Below are positions 7,580-15,963 of a stretch of DNA of 18,623 nt, in pieces. The position numbers and the translations under genes were made by a program. Each line of letters opens with the position of its first letter. The stretch's first letter is position 1. Source of the DNA: Alphaproteobacteria bacterium (GTDB lineage: Bacteria; Pseudomonadota; Alphaproteobacteria; SP197); NCBI GenBank assembly GCA_022822575.1, contig JAJEBJ010000049.1, positions 1 through 18,623 on the forward strand, written 5' to 3'. The notes under the pieces were generated by a model. The model had not been told where the DNA came from. It saw only the letters and a list, made by a program, of their open reading frames with translations, and did not search any database.

Positions 7580-10282
7580 TCAGTGTGCGGCGTTCCAGTT
7601 GGTGCCCATGCCGACATCCACCGTCAGGGGCACATCGAGGTGAGCGGCGTCCTCCATGATTCCGCGAACGCATTGCGCCGTCTCCTCGGCCTCGGCCTCG
7701 GGCACCTCGAACAGCAGCTCGTCGTGCACCTGCAGGAGCATGCGCCCCTTGAGACCCTCTGCTTCCAACGCGCCTGGAATGCGCAGCATGGCGCGCTTGA
7801 TGACGTCGGCAGCCGACCCCTGGAGCGGTGCATTGATCGCTGCCCGCTCGTTGTAGGCACGGATGTGGCCCTTGGAACTCCTGATGTCGGGAAGATGGCA
7901 TTTTCTGCCAAACAGCGTCGTGACGTGACCCAACTCGTGGGCTTCGGCGACGGTGCGATCCATGTAGCCCCGGATGCCGGGAAAGCGCTTGAAGTAGGCG
8001 TCAATGTACTCCCTGGCATCGTCGCGGCCGATGGAGAGCTGTCGGGCCAGCCCGAAGGCACTGATACCGTAGATGATACCGAAGTTGATGGCCTTGGCAT
8101 TGCGCCTGGTGAGCGGGTCCATCGTCTCCAGCGGCACATGGAACACCTCGCTTGCGGTCATGGCGTGGATGTCGATGCCGTCGTGGAAGGCCTGCTTGAG
8201 CGATGCGATGTCTGCGATATGGGCCAGCAGGCGCAACTCGATCTGGGAGTAGTCCGCCGACATCAGGAGATGGCCCGGTTCACAGACAAAGGTGCTGCGG
8301 ATGCGGCGCCCCTCCTCGGTGCGAATCGGAATGTTCTGGAGATTGGGATCCGTGGAGGCGAGACGTCCGGTGGGGGCGGACGTCATTGAAAACGATGTGT
8401 GGACCCGACCGGTGGCGGGATTGATCTGCTCGACGAGGGTATCGGTGTAGGTGCTCTTGAGTTTCGACAACTGGCGCCACTCAAGCACCCGGGCAGGCAG
8501 CTCGTGACCCTGGGCGGCAAGGTTCTCGAGAACGTCAGCACCCGTGGAACGTTTCCTTCCATCATCCAGGCCCATCTCGTCGAACAGGACCTCCCCAAGC
8601 TGTTTCGGCGAACCAATGGTGAATGGCCTCCCGGCAAGGGTGTGGATGCCTTCTTCCAGGTCCCGGATGCGCCTTCCGAATTCTCCCGAGAGACGCTCCA
8701 GTTGCTCCCTGTCCACCTTGATCCCGGCACGCTCCATGGCGGTGAGGACGGGAATGAGCGGTCGCTCGATGGTCTCGTAGACCTTCGTGATGCGTTCCGG
8801 AACGAGGCGCGGCTTGAGCCGATGCCACAGGTCCAGCGTCACATCCGCATCCTCCGCCGCATAGTCGCGGGCCCGGTCAAGGGGAACCAGGTCGAAGGTC
8901 ACCTGGGACTTGCCACGGCCGGCTACCTCCTTGAAGGAGATCACCTGCCGGCCGAGATGCTCCGAGGCGAGAGCGTCGATGGAATGGCGCCACCTGCCGG
9001 CATCCAGGCACCATGACAGAAGCATGGTGTCGTCCACCGGATGGACCGGCATGCCGGCACGGGCAAGAATGTGACAGTCGTACTTGATGTTGTGGCCGAC
9101 CTTGAGCACCGCAGGGTCCGCAAGCAATGGCGCCAGCCTCTCGCACACCGTTCCACGCGCGAGCTGCCGTGGTGTCTCAAGCATCAACTCGGGGGATCTG
9201 TGGGCCATCGGAATGTAGCAACCGGTGCCGGGATGCGTCGAGAGCGAGATTCCGACGAGGTCGGCGGTCATGGCATCGAGACCCGTGGTCTCGGTATCGA
9301 TGGCCACAAGACCGTGGCGTGTCGCCTTGGCCACCCAGCGATCGAGATTCTCCACATCCTGAACAAGATCGTAGGCAATGGTGTCCGGACCCACCGATAC
9401 CCCGGTGCCTGCTCTCCGGCCCACCCAGGCCTCGGCCCTGCCGATGAGTGTCCGGAAATCCTGTGACTGCAAAAATGTCATGAGAGTGTCGGCATCGGGC
9501 TCCTGCCGGGCGAGTTTCTCGAGGGGCATCAGATCGGGTACGTGGCGATCGAGTGTCACGAGTCTGAGCGACATCCGCGCATCGTCGGCGTGTTCCAGCA
9601 GATTCTCGCGCCGCTTGGGTTGCCTGATTTCGTGGGCCCGCTCCAGAAGGGTCTCCAGGTCGCCGTACTCGTTGATGAGCAAGGCGGCGGTCTTGACTCC
9701 GATTCCGGGCACGCCCGGCACGTTGTCCGTCGAATCGCCGGCCAGCGCCTGAACGTCGACCACCTTGTCTGGGAGAACACCGAACTTCTCCACAACCTCC
9801 TCTGCGCCGATGATCCGGTCCTTCATCCCGTCCTGCATGGTCACCTGGTCCGACACCAGCTGCATGAGGTCCTTGTCCGACGACACGATGGTGGTGCTGG
9901 CGCCGTCCTCGCTGGCCATGCGGGCGTAGGTGGCGATGATGTCGTCGGCCTCGTAGCCTTCCATTTCCACCACCGGAAGATTGAAGGCCCTTGCTGCCTC
10001 CCTGATCAGCGGAAACTGGGGCACCAGGTCTTCGGGCGTCTCCGGGCGATGAGCCTTGTAGAGATCGTAGATGTCGTTGCGAAAACTCCGGGAACTGTAA
10101 TCGAAGACACAGGCGATGTGATCGGCATCGGTTTCGCCGATCACCTTCATGATCATGTTGCAGAAACCCCTGACCGCGTTGACCGGCGTTCCGTCGGACC
10201 GGTGCATGGCCGGCAGGGCGTGGTAAGCACGGAAAATGAACCCCGAGGCATCGATCAGGAACACGTGCCGGCACGGCGCCAT
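7580..10282 (-). CDS. polA: DNA polymerase I
   Basis: Repair and Okazaki-fragment polymerase, 900 residues, with all three domains. The N-terminal 5' nuclease runs from about 5 to 290 (FLIDASGFIFRAYHALP, DADHIACVFD, GYEADDIIATYA, helix-hairpin-helix NVPGVPGIGVKTA). The proofreading exonuclease appears intact, with D329/E331 in AIDTETTGLD, GHNIKYD near 397-402, and YAAED at 474-478. In the polymerase domain, motif A is DYSQIELR at 677, motif B is RRNAKAINFGIIYG from 726 with F734 at the position of E. coli F762, and motif C is QVHDELLFEV with D854/E855. The start is the ATG at 10282, preceded by AGGG about eight bases upstream. A GTG nine bases earlier is an alternative, and the frame upstream of that overlaps the zinc-finger gene. 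It follows that gene after 34 bases. Confidence 0.97.
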   Translation of the reverse strand: MAPCRHVFLIDASGFIFRAYHALPAMHRSDGTPVNAVRGFCNMIMKVIGETDADHIACVFDYSSRSFRNDIYDLYKAHRPETPEDLVPQFPLIREAARAFNLPVVEMEGYEADDIIATYARMASEDGASTTIVSSDKDLMQLVSDQVTMQDGMKDRIIGAEEVVEKFGVLPDKVVDVQALAGDSTDNVPGVPGIGVKTAALLINEYGDLETLLERAHEIRQPKRRENLLEHADDARMSLRLVTLDRHVPDLMPLEKLARQEPDADTLMTFLQSQDFRTLIGRAEAWVGRRAGTGVSVGPDTIAYDLVQDVENLDRWVAKATRHGLVAIDTETTGLDAMTADLVGISLSTHPGTGCYIPMAHRSPELMLETPRQLARGTVCERLAPLLADPAVLKVGHNIKYDCHILARAGMPVHPVDDTMLLSWCLDAGRWRHSIDALASEHLGRQVISFKEVAGRGKSQVTFDLVPLDRARDYAAEDADVTLDLWHRLKPRLVPERITKVYETIERPLIPVLTAMERAGIKVDREQLERLSGEFGRRIRDLEEGIHTLAGRPFTIGSPKQLGEVLFDEMGLDDGRKRSTGADVLENLAAQGHELPARVLEWRQLSKLKSTYTDTLVEQINPATGRVHTSFSMTSAPTGRLASTDPNLQNIPIRTEEGRRIRSTFVCEPGHLLMSADYSQIELRLLAHIADIASLKQAFHDGIDIHAMTASEVFHVPLETMDPLTRRNAKAINFGIIYGISAFGLARQLSIGRDDAREYIDAYFKRFPGIRGYMDRTVAEAHELGHVTTLFGRKCHLPDIRSSKGHIRAYNERAAINAPLQGSAADVIKRAMLRIPGALEAEGLKGRMLLQVHDELLFEVPEAEAEETAQCVRGIMEDAAHLDVPLTVDVGMGTNWNAAH

Positions 10283-10316
10283 GGTGCTCACCCTGTATCC
10301 CCGCTGCGGTGCGGCG

Positions 10317-10511
10317 TCATTCGGAAGACCCGGAGCGCCCCTCCGCGCCCTTGTAGCCCAGCCAGACGAACCGCCTGTCGCAATAGCCGCAGACGACGGC
10401 CCCGTGGGCGCTGAGGTCATAGTAGACACGGGGGTGACCCAGAACACCGCCGCCATCGCACCAGACCTTCGGGCTGTCGGTTTCGACGACTTCAGGTGGT
10501 TCGACGCTCAT
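10317..10511 (-). CDS. CHCC zinc-finger domain protein (NDUFS6-like)
   Basis: Small zinc-binding protein of 64 residues, related to the zinc-finger domain of the mitochondrial complex I accessory subunit NDUFS6. The ligands are C18, H26, C41 and C44, within KVWCDGGGVLGHPRVYYDL and VVCGYCDRRFVW. The pattern CDGGGxLGHPRVY...G.V.CPYC.R.F is characteristic of bacterial zf-CHCC proteins. The start is the ATG at 10511, with GGGGA about six bases upstream. It lies 34 bases before polA on the same strand and is probably co-transcribed with it. A role in complex I maturation or assembly is inferred from the family; the sequence does not prove it. Confidence 0.88.
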   Translation of the reverse strand: MSVEPPEVVETDSPKVWCDGGGVLGHPRVYYDLSAHGAVVCGYCDRRFVWLGYKGAEGRSGSSE

Positions 10512-10658
10512 GGTGATCCCCGATCTGACGCATCGACAGGTACCCTATTGCGCCCCCTCATTCCAGAGGTGTTCGCACCCTCAAATCGTCCACAACGGGC
10601 CTGTCGTCCAGCCGGGCCGCAGAGTGTAGGGTGTCCCGGATTTGTGAAGGTGGCAACC
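10512..10658. other. Divergent intergenic region between the zinc-finger gene and ogt
   Basis: About 150 bases that must hold the promoters of the zinc-finger-polA unit and of ogt. I could not pick a convincing -35/-10 pair on either strand. A TAGGGT at 10627-10632 could be a weak -10 for ogt. No repeat or Ada-box-like palindrome stands out. Confidence 0.3.
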
Positions 10659-11168
10659 ATGTCCGAACCCTACATGACTGAACTGGCGAGCCCGATCGGG
10701 CCCATCGGCATGGTGATCGCCGGCGAAGCTCTGGAAGTCCTCGACTTCATTGATGATGAAGGCCGGTTCGATGACCTGGTTGCCAGGCGATACCCGGAGG
10801 GGATTCGACGCTCGACATCGGATCCTTCAGGCATCGCCAACAGGATCACCGCGTATCTTGGTAGGCAACTCGATGCCATCGAGGACATTCCCACACGGCC
10901 TTCGGGAACCGCCTTCCAGCAGTCCGTCTGGCAATGCTTGCGCACGATTCCCTGCGGCGCGACGATCAGCTACGCCGAACTGGCGATGAGAGTCGGCAAT
11001 CCAAGGGCCATTCGGGCTGTGGGTCAGGCCAACGGTCGTAACCCGATTGCCATCGTCCATCCCTGCCATCGCGTGATCGGCGCGGACGGCACGCTGACCG
11101 GTTACGGCGGCGGCCTGGGCCGCAAGGAGTGGCTGCTGCGCCACGAGGGCTCCTTCTTGGGCGTTTGA
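10659..11168 (+). CDS. ogt: Methylated-DNA--[protein]-cysteine S-methyltransferase
   Basis: Suicide repair enzyme that moves alkyl groups from O6-alkylguanine (and O4-alkylthymine) to its own cysteine; 169 residues. The active site is PCHRVIGADGTLTGYGGG, with C136 as acceptor. The DNA-binding and asparagine-hinge region is RAVGQANGRNPIAIVHPCHRV, preceded by the helix-turn-helix CGATISYAELAMRVG. Its length fits stand-alone Ogt rather than the Ada fusion. The start is the ATG at 10659, with GAAGGTGG seven bases upstream; an ATG at 10674 is an alternative. The frame is open back to 10236, but that part runs opposite polA and the zinc-finger gene. It is divergent from the zinc-finger gene and ends 16 bases from the convergent TPR gene. 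Confidence 0.95.
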   Translation: MSEPYMTELASPIGPIGMVIAGEALEVLDFIDDEGRFDDLVARRYPEGIRRSTSDPSGIANRITAYLGRQLDAIEDIPTRPSGTAFQQSVWQCLRTIPCGATISYAELAMRVGNPRAIRAVGQANGRNPIAIVHPCHRVIGADGTLTGYGGGLGRKEWLLRHEGSFLGV

Positions 11169-11184
11169 GCGGAATCGGGCGACG

Positions 11185-11757
11185 TCAGACGGGTTCGCCC
11201 TCGATCTTGTCGACGAGATCATCCACCCGCTCCCTGACCGCCGGCATGTGGGGATTCTGCTTGAGTGCCTCCCGGTACCAGTAGAGCGCGACTTCAGGCT
11301 TGCCGAGCGCAATATGGATCAGTCCGAGCCCGGAGAGGGCGCCAAAGTGCCGGGGCTCGAGTTCGAGAACCCGCATGCAGTCTGCGATGGAGTCATCGAA
11401 ACGTCCCATGAAATAAAGGACGGTCGCCCGCTTGTTCCATGCTTCGGCAAAGTCCGGCGCCAATTCGATCAGCCGAGTGAACACGGTAACCGCTCCGGCA
11501 TGATCGCCGCGCTGCATGAGCACCCTGCCGCCCCGCATCAGGGCTTCAAGCTCCGGATCGTCCGAGTGCAGCCATACCCTCCAGATTTCCTGTTGGAGGT
11601 GCAGTGCCAGGCGATTGTCATGAGTTGCGTGAAGCTGCCGGAACAGCGTATCGAGTCGCGGATCATCCTGAGCCGCGCCGAGCGGCGCGGCCTGAAGACA
11701 ATGTGCGGCAACGATGAGGCCGAATACCAGTCGCATCATGGTCTTGAGGCCCGTCAT
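11185..11757 (-). CDS. Secreted or periplasmic tetratricopeptide-repeat protein
   Basis: 190-residue protein of unknown specific role. Residues 1-29 look like a Sec signal peptide: K5/R9, a hydrophobic stretch LVFGLIVAAHCLQAA, then LGAAQDDP. A cysteine at position 20 is followed by LQAA rather than a good lipobox. The mature part carries about three TPR units, at roughly 69-102, 103-136 and 137-170. They show the usual alanine/glycine/tyrosine spacing, for example AEAWNKRATVLYFMGRFDDS and GALSGLGLIHIALGKPEVAL. The start ATG at 11757 overlaps the glcF stop as ATGA, so it is the last gene of the glycolate operon; an ATG at 11739 is an alternative. TPRs usually mediate protein contacts. The link to glycolate oxidase may be only positional. 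Confidence 0.85.
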   Translation of the reverse strand: MTGLKTMMRLVFGLIVAAHCLQAAPLGAAQDDPRLDTLFRQLHATHDNRLALHLQQEIWRVWLHSDDPELEALMRGGRVLMQRGDHAGAVTVFTRLIELAPDFAEAWNKRATVLYFMGRFDDSIADCMRVLELEPRHFGALSGLGLIHIALGKPEVALYWYREALKQNPHMPAVRERVDDLVDKIEGEPV

Positions 11758-13022
11758 GGCAGAGGCGGCCCGCCGGTGGCCCAGTCGAGAAGCTCCACCG
11801 TGTGCAGCACCGGCAACGGTGTACCTCGGGCAATCTGCACCATGCAGCCGATGTTTCCGGTAGCCACGACATCGGCGTCCGTGGCGGCAATGTGACCGCA
11901 CTTTCGCTCCAGGAGACGGCGCGACAGACCGTCCTGCAGCAGGTTGTAGGTACCGGCCGATCCGCAACAGATGTGCCCCTCGGCGATGTCCTTCACGACG
12001 AAACCGCAGCGCTTCAGCAATCGGGCAGGAAGGTCGCCGAGTTTCTGGCTGTGCTGAAGGGTACAGGGAACATGACAGGCGATCCCGGGTGCCTGCGATG
12101 GCGGCTGCGAAGGCTCGAGCAGTGGCTCGATGACTTCCGTGACATCGACAACCCTGGACGCCACGGCACGGGCGCGTTCGGCCCAAGCCGGATCCTCGGC
12201 CAGAAGACCGCCATAATCCTTGAGCTGGCTGCCACAACCCGAGGCATTGCTCACCACGGCATCGAGTGGACCTGACGATTCCCATGCGGCGATGTTGCGC
12301 CGCGCCGCTGTCCTTGCATCCTCGAGGTGGCCCAGGTGGTGGCCGAGCGCACCGCAGCAACCAGCCCCGGGCGACACCACCACTTCGCAACCCAGACGGG
12401 TGAGAAGCCGGATCGTCGCCTCGTTGACGTGCGGCGCCAGGACCTGCTGCGCGCACCCTGTGTGGAGGGCGACCCTCATCCGGCGTTCGCCGAGGGCGCG
12501 ATGGACTGCCGGAACATCGCTCCACGAGGGCGAGGGCAATGAGCCAGGCGCCATTCTCACCATGCCACGAACCATCGAGGGCAACATCCATGCCACCGGC
12601 CGTGCGAGAAGGGCGCCGACGAGCGCCAGCCGGAACCGCCACGGAGACGGAAGAACCCACGTCAGCAGGCGCCGCAACCACCTGTCCTGAGGCCTGCGGC
12701 GATGGGTCGTCTCGATGTGGCTGCGGGCATGATCCACAAGGTGCCGGTAGTTCACCCCCGAGGGACACGTCGTCATGCAGGAAAGACATGTAAGGCAGCG
12801 GTCGATGTGGCGCACCGTGGTGTCTTGCGGAGGCTCCACGCTCTCCAGCATGCCCTTGATGAGATAGATGCGGCCTCGCGGACTGTCACGCTCGTCACCC
12901 AGCAGGAGATAGGTCGGGCAGGTTGCCAGACACATCCCGCAATGCACGCAGGTCTTGAGTATGCGCTCCGCTTCCCTCACCTGCGGGTCCGCCAGGGCCG
13001 CGAGATCGATCGCCGTGTGCAT
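11754..13022 (-). CDS. glcF: Glycolate oxidase iron-sulfur subunit GlcF
   Basis: Electron-transfer subunit of the glycolate oxidase complex; 422 residues, slightly longer than E. coli GlcF. Two ferredoxin-type [4Fe-4S] motifs lie at C25-C28-C31-C35 (CVHCGMCLATCP) and C76-C79-C82-C86 (CLTCLSCMTTCP). Two CCG cysteine-rich domains follow, with GAGCCGALGHHLGH, ACHVPCTLQHSQ and GHICCGSAGTYNLLQ. The start is the ATG at 13022, four bases past the glcE stop, giving MHTAIDLAALADP. An upstream ATG at 13106 lies inside glcE and adds non-homologous residues. It passes electrons from the GlcD/GlcE flavins towards the respiratory chain at the membrane. Confidence 0.94.
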   Translation of the reverse strand: MHTAIDLAALADPQVREAERILKTCVHCGMCLATCPTYLLLGDERDSPRGRIYLIKGMLESVEPPQDTTVRHIDRCLTCLSCMTTCPSGVNYRHLVDHARSHIETTHRRRPQDRWLRRLLTWVLPSPWRFRLALVGALLARPVAWMLPSMVRGMVRMAPGSLPSPSWSDVPAVHRALGERRMRVALHTGCAQQVLAPHVNEATIRLLTRLGCEVVVSPGAGCCGALGHHLGHLEDARTAARRNIAAWESSGPLDAVVSNASGCGSQLKDYGGLLAEDPAWAERARAVASRVVDVTEVIEPLLEPSQPPSQAPGIACHVPCTLQHSQKLGDLPARLLKRCGFVVKDIAEGHICCGSAGTYNLLQDGLSRRLLERKCGHIAATDADVVATGNIGCMVQIARGTPLPVLHTVELLDWATGGPPLP

Positions 13023-13026
13023 GACT

Positions 13027-14244
13027 TCAGTCCACCATGGCCATGCGGCCGGGATTGAGGATGCCGCAGGGATCAAACCCTTCGCGAATTCGCAGCGTGA
13101 GATCACGCCGTCCAGCCGGCTGGGGATGAAAGACGGGCACCGCTGCCTTGAGTTCCTCGTCCGCCCGTATCAGCATCGCATGGCCGTCGAGGTCTGTCGC
13201 AATGTCCCTGATGGCCTTGGCCGTCGCAGGCGACGGCGTGAACGCGCACCAGACGAGCCCGCCTCCCCAGTCAAGAAAGGCCTCACCGCCAGATTCCGTG
13301 ATGCGTTCGCAGACCACGGCTCCCGAAGCCGGCGGTACAGACAGGCGCATGACGGCCGCCTCGGATTCCACGAAGCCTGCCACGTCACGCACTTCCTTCC
13401 AGAACACCGCGGAATTGCGGCCATGAAGTTCCTCCACCGGACCATGAGCGGCAAGCATGGACCGGAGGCTGTCATGGCAAGCGAGCACCGAGGCGGAAGG
13501 TCCCTCGATCCGCACCGCCGTGACCGTGGTGCCGGGGGATGACACGTAACCGACGGCTGACCGCGACGCCATGACGGCCGGCAGCCAGGCGGCCGCCGAA
13601 ACGCCATGTGGCGAGGCGAGAACCTCGTCCATGACCCGACAGCCGGCCGACGGCGCGAGACCCGTGACGAGGAGGGTGCGTGTCTTCTCGGGCGCCGGAA
13701 GAACCTTGAGCGAGAACCGCGTGATGATCGCTAGCGTACCCCAGGACCCACACAGCAATCTGGTGAGATCGTAGCCGGTCACGTTCTTCACGACGCGGCC
13801 TCCGGCCCGGATCATCTCCCCCCGGCCGGTCACCGCCTCCACGCCCAGTGCATGATCGCGTGCCGCCCCGGCGCTGACCCTCCGCGGACCGGAGAGGTTG
13901 CCGGCCATGGTTCCGCCGATAGTCGCCGTGGCGGCCGGATGGCCCAGCAGGGGACCATAGTCCGGAGGTTCGAAGGCCATCTGCTGGTTCGCCTCCCTGA
14001 GACATGCCTCGACCGCGGCAAGCGTCGTTCCGCATTCCACGGTAAGCACCAGTTCAGCTGGCTCGTAGTCGACGATGCCGGTGCGCCCGGACATGTCGAC
14101 CACGTGGTCCGCGGCAACTGCGTGACCCAGTCCCCGCTTGCTCCCGTTGCCGATGATCTCCAGGGGCACGCCGTCGGCAGCGGCCCAGGTCACGAGGCCG
14201 GAAAGTTCCGTCTCGTCCACCGGGCGGAAGGTCTTCCCGGTCAT
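13027..14244 (-). CDS. glcE: Glycolate oxidase FAD-binding subunit GlcE
   Basis: Second flavin-binding subunit of glycolate oxidase, 405 residues. It shows the PCMH-type FAD fold: IIGNGSKRGLGHAV near 30, LTVECGTTLAAVEACL, the GTMAGNLSGPRRVSAGAARD segment, GGRVVKNVTGYDLTRLLCGSWGTLAI, and a C-terminal LTLRIREGFDPCGILNPGR. The last is the family ending that follows the FAD-linked oxidase cap. The start is the ATG at 14244, five bases after the glcD stop. No clear Shine-Dalgarno sequence precedes it (the bases are TGACCTCC), so translation is probably coupled to glcD. The protein is shorter than GlcD and lacks the GEHGIG metal motif, as expected for GlcE. Confidence 0.93.
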   Translation of the reverse strand: MTGKTFRPVDETELSGLVTWAAADGVPLEIIGNGSKRGLGHAVAADHVVDMSGRTGIVDYEPAELVLTVECGTTLAAVEACLREANQQMAFEPPDYGPLLGHPAATATIGGTMAGNLSGPRRVSAGAARDHALGVEAVTGRGEMIRAGGRVVKNVTGYDLTRLLCGSWGTLAIITRFSLKVLPAPEKTRTLLVTGLAPSAGCRVMDEVLASPHGVSAAAWLPAVMASRSAVGYVSSPGTTVTAVRIEGPSASVLACHDSLRSMLAAHGPVEELHGRNSAVFWKEVRDVAGFVESEAAVMRLSVPPASGAVVCERITESGGEAFLDWGGGLVWCAFTPSPATAKAIRDIATDLDGHAMLIRADEELKAAVPVFHPQPAGRRDLTLRIREGFDPCGILNPGRMAMVD

Positions 14245-14249
14245 GGAGG

Positions 14250-15743
14250 TCAGAACCGCGGAAGATCGGGAAAGGGCACCTGGCCCCTGTGCACATGCAT
14301 GTGACCGAGTTCGGCGCATCGGTGGAGAACGGGAAACACCTTCCCCGGATTGAGCAGACCGTCGGGATCAAAGGCGCACTTCACCCTCTGCTGCTGCTTG
14401 AGGTCCACATCCGAGAACATTGTCCCCATGAGATCCCGTTTCTCGACCCCGATCCCGTGCTCTCCGCTCAGGACTCCACCGACCTCGACGCACAAGGTCA
14501 GGATGTCGTGGGCGAGAGCTTCCGCCTTTTCCAGATCGCCCGGCTTGTCGATGTCATACATGATCAAGGGGTGAAGGTTACCGTCGCCGGCGTGAAAGAC
14601 ATTGACCACCCCCAGGCCATGGTGCGTGGCGAGATCCTCCATGCGTGTCAGGACCTCCGCCAGCCGTCCCCGCGGGATGGTGCCGTCAATGCAGTAGTAG
14701 TCGGGCGACATGCGACCCACCGCCGGAAAGGCCGACTTGCGCCCCAGCCAGAAGCGCTCTCTCTCCTCCTCGCTGGCCGCCCTCCTTATGGTGCGCGCCC
14801 CGAGGTCTCCTGCGATCTCCTCAACCCTGCCGGTGAGTTCGCCGACTTCCGGTCCGGGACCGTCGAGTTCGCAGATCAGCAGGGCCTCAACGTCAAGGGG
14901 ATACCCTGCCTTGCAGAAATCCTCGGTCGCGTGCACTGCGGCCCTGTCCATCAGCTCGAGACCTGCCGGAATGATGCCCGATGCGATGATACGGGCCACG
15001 CAGTCCCCCGCCGCAACGAGATCGTCGAAGCCCAGGAGAAGGGTGCTCACCGATGCGGGCTTGGGAAGGATGCGCACGGTCACCTCGGTGATGACGCCGA
15101 GCAGTCCTTCCGATCCGGTGACGATACCGAGCAGATCGTATCCGTCACTGTCCATGTACTTGCCACCGATCCTGACGATGTCACCCGACATCAACACGAT
15201 TTCGAGGCCGAGGAGATTGTTGGTCGTCACGCCATACTTGAGGCAATGCACCCCGCCGGAGTTCTCGGCGACGTTGCCGCCGATCGAGCAGGCGAGCTGA
15301 CTCGAAGGATCGGGCGCGTAGTAGAATCCGCGATGGTCCACCGCCTGCGAGATGGCGAGGTTGGTCACACCCGGCTGCGCGGTTACGCAGCGATTGGCGT
15401 AGTCGATATCGAGGATGCGGTTGAACTTGCCGAGTCCCAGGAGGACGCCGTCCTTCAGTGGAAGGGCGCCACCGGAAAGGCCCGTTCCCGAGCCGCGGGG
15501 CACCACCTTGACGCGGTGTCGCCGACACAGATCGAGAATGCGCGCCACCTCACCGGTGGTCTCGGGCAGGACAACCGCAAGAGGGAGCTCACGGTAAGCG
15601 GACAGACCATCGCATTCGTAGGTCTTCAGACCGGCTTCATCGGTCACAAGGTTGTCGGGCGGAACAATGGTTCCAAGTTCGCCAAGAAACCCGTCGCGGG
15701 CCGCAAGAACCCCCGGGTCGGGCTGCGGCATGGCGATCGTCAT
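14250..15743 (-). CDS. glcD: Glycolate oxidase subunit GlcD (FAD-linked oxidase)
   Basis: Catalytic flavoprotein that oxidises glycolate (and often D-lactate) to glyoxylate; 497 residues, matching E. coli GlcD. The FAD-binding PCMH domain has VVPRGSGTGLSGGALPL at about 80-96, PDPSSQLACSIGGNVAENSG at 145-164, and GSEGLLGVITEVTVRILP at 210-227. The C-terminal oxidase domain carries VNVFHAGDGNLHPL and LSGEHGIGVEKRDLM, the metal- and substrate-site motifs. The start is the ATG at 15743, with a weak GGA about eight bases upstream; an ATG at 15731 is an alternative. It begins the glcDEF-TPR run and lies 43 bases after rpmJ. Transcription could therefore enter from the rpmJ promoter. No glcC-type regulator is in the window. 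Confidence 0.95.
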   Translation of the reverse strand: MTIAMPQPDPGVLAARDGFLGELGTIVPPDNLVTDEAGLKTYECDGLSAYRELPLAVVLPETTGEVARILDLCRRHRVKVVPRGSGTGLSGGALPLKDGVLLGLGKFNRILDIDYANRCVTAQPGVTNLAISQAVDHRGFYYAPDPSSQLACSIGGNVAENSGGVHCLKYGVTTNNLLGLEIVLMSGDIVRIGGKYMDSDGYDLLGIVTGSEGLLGVITEVTVRILPKPASVSTLLLGFDDLVAAGDCVARIIASGIIPAGLELMDRAAVHATEDFCKAGYPLDVEALLICELDGPGPEVGELTGRVEEIAGDLGARTIRRAASEEERERFWLGRKSAFPAVGRMSPDYYCIDGTIPRGRLAEVLTRMEDLATHHGLGVVNVFHAGDGNLHPLIMYDIDKPGDLEKAEALAHDILTLCVEVGGVLSGEHGIGVEKRDLMGTMFSDVDLKQQQRVKCAFDPDGLLNPGKVFPVLHRCAELGHMHVHRGQVPFPDLPRF

Positions 15744-15766
15744 GTCAGATGTCCATGGACTCCGGC

Positions 15767-15784
15767 AACCACATGGCCGTGGTT
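15767..15784 (-). terminator. Weak hairpin between rpmJ and glcD
   Basis: AACCAC at 15767-15772 is complementary to GTGGTT at 15779-15784 with a six-base loop, directly after the rpmJ stop on the minus strand. There is no T tract behind it, so it would at most attenuate read-through from rpmJ into glcD. Confidence 0.25.
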
Positions 15785-15786
15785 CT

Positions 15787-15912
15787 TCAACCCTGGCGTG
15801 CCTTGAACCTGGGGTTCTGCTTGTTGATGACGAAGACACGCCCCTTGCGGCGCACTGTGCGGCACTTCGCGTGGCGCTTCTTCATCGAGCGCAGGGAATT
15901 GACGATCTTCAT
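15787..15912 (-). CDS. rpmJ: 50S ribosomal protein L36 (cysteine-poor, zinc-independent type)
   Basis: Smallest large-subunit ribosomal protein, 41 residues, read directly from the minus strand: it starts MKIVNSLRSMKKRHAKCRTV and ends NKQNPRFKARQG. That ending and the KKRH..CR.VRR.GR pattern are the signature of the longer L36 type of Alphaproteobacteria. Only one cysteine (C17) remains and the CxxC...C...H zinc ribbon is lost, so this is the C-minus, zinc-independent form. GGGGGG lies six to eleven bases before the ATG at 15912. The rest of the protein is very basic, as expected. A candidate promoter lies about 50 bases upstream, and glcD follows after 43 bases. Confidence 0.95.
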   Translation of the reverse strand: MKIVNSLRSMKKRHAKCRTVRRKGRVFVINKQNPRFKARQG

Positions 15913-15930
15913 GGGTTGGCCCCCCGGGCT

Positions 15931-15947
15931 GAGGGGTCCCGCCCCTC
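15931..15947 (-). promoter_or_regulatory. GC hairpin in the rpmJ leader
   Basis: GAGGGG at 15931-15936 pairs with CCCCTC at 15942-15947 around a five-base loop. It lies 19 bases upstream of the rpmJ ATG and just downstream of the candidate promoter, so it should be in the mRNA leader. A role in leader control is possible but unproven. Confidence 0.35.
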
Positions 15948-15963
15948 CGTGCACGTCCTGGGC

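Noticed and set aside
6986..8389. A 467-codon plus-strand open frame across amt and polA
   Set aside because: It runs antisense to two well-conserved genes and their junction; its composition is that of a shadow frame.
11758..12789. N-terminal extension of the TPR frame through glcF
   Set aside because: The frame is open, but the residues are out-of-frame glcF sequence. The signal peptide and ATGA overlap place the true start at 11757.
14289..15806. A 505-codon open frame on the plus strand opposite glcD
   Set aside because: It is antisense to a fully conserved glcD, has no recognisable domain, and is the kind of long open frame that high GC content produces on the opposite strand.
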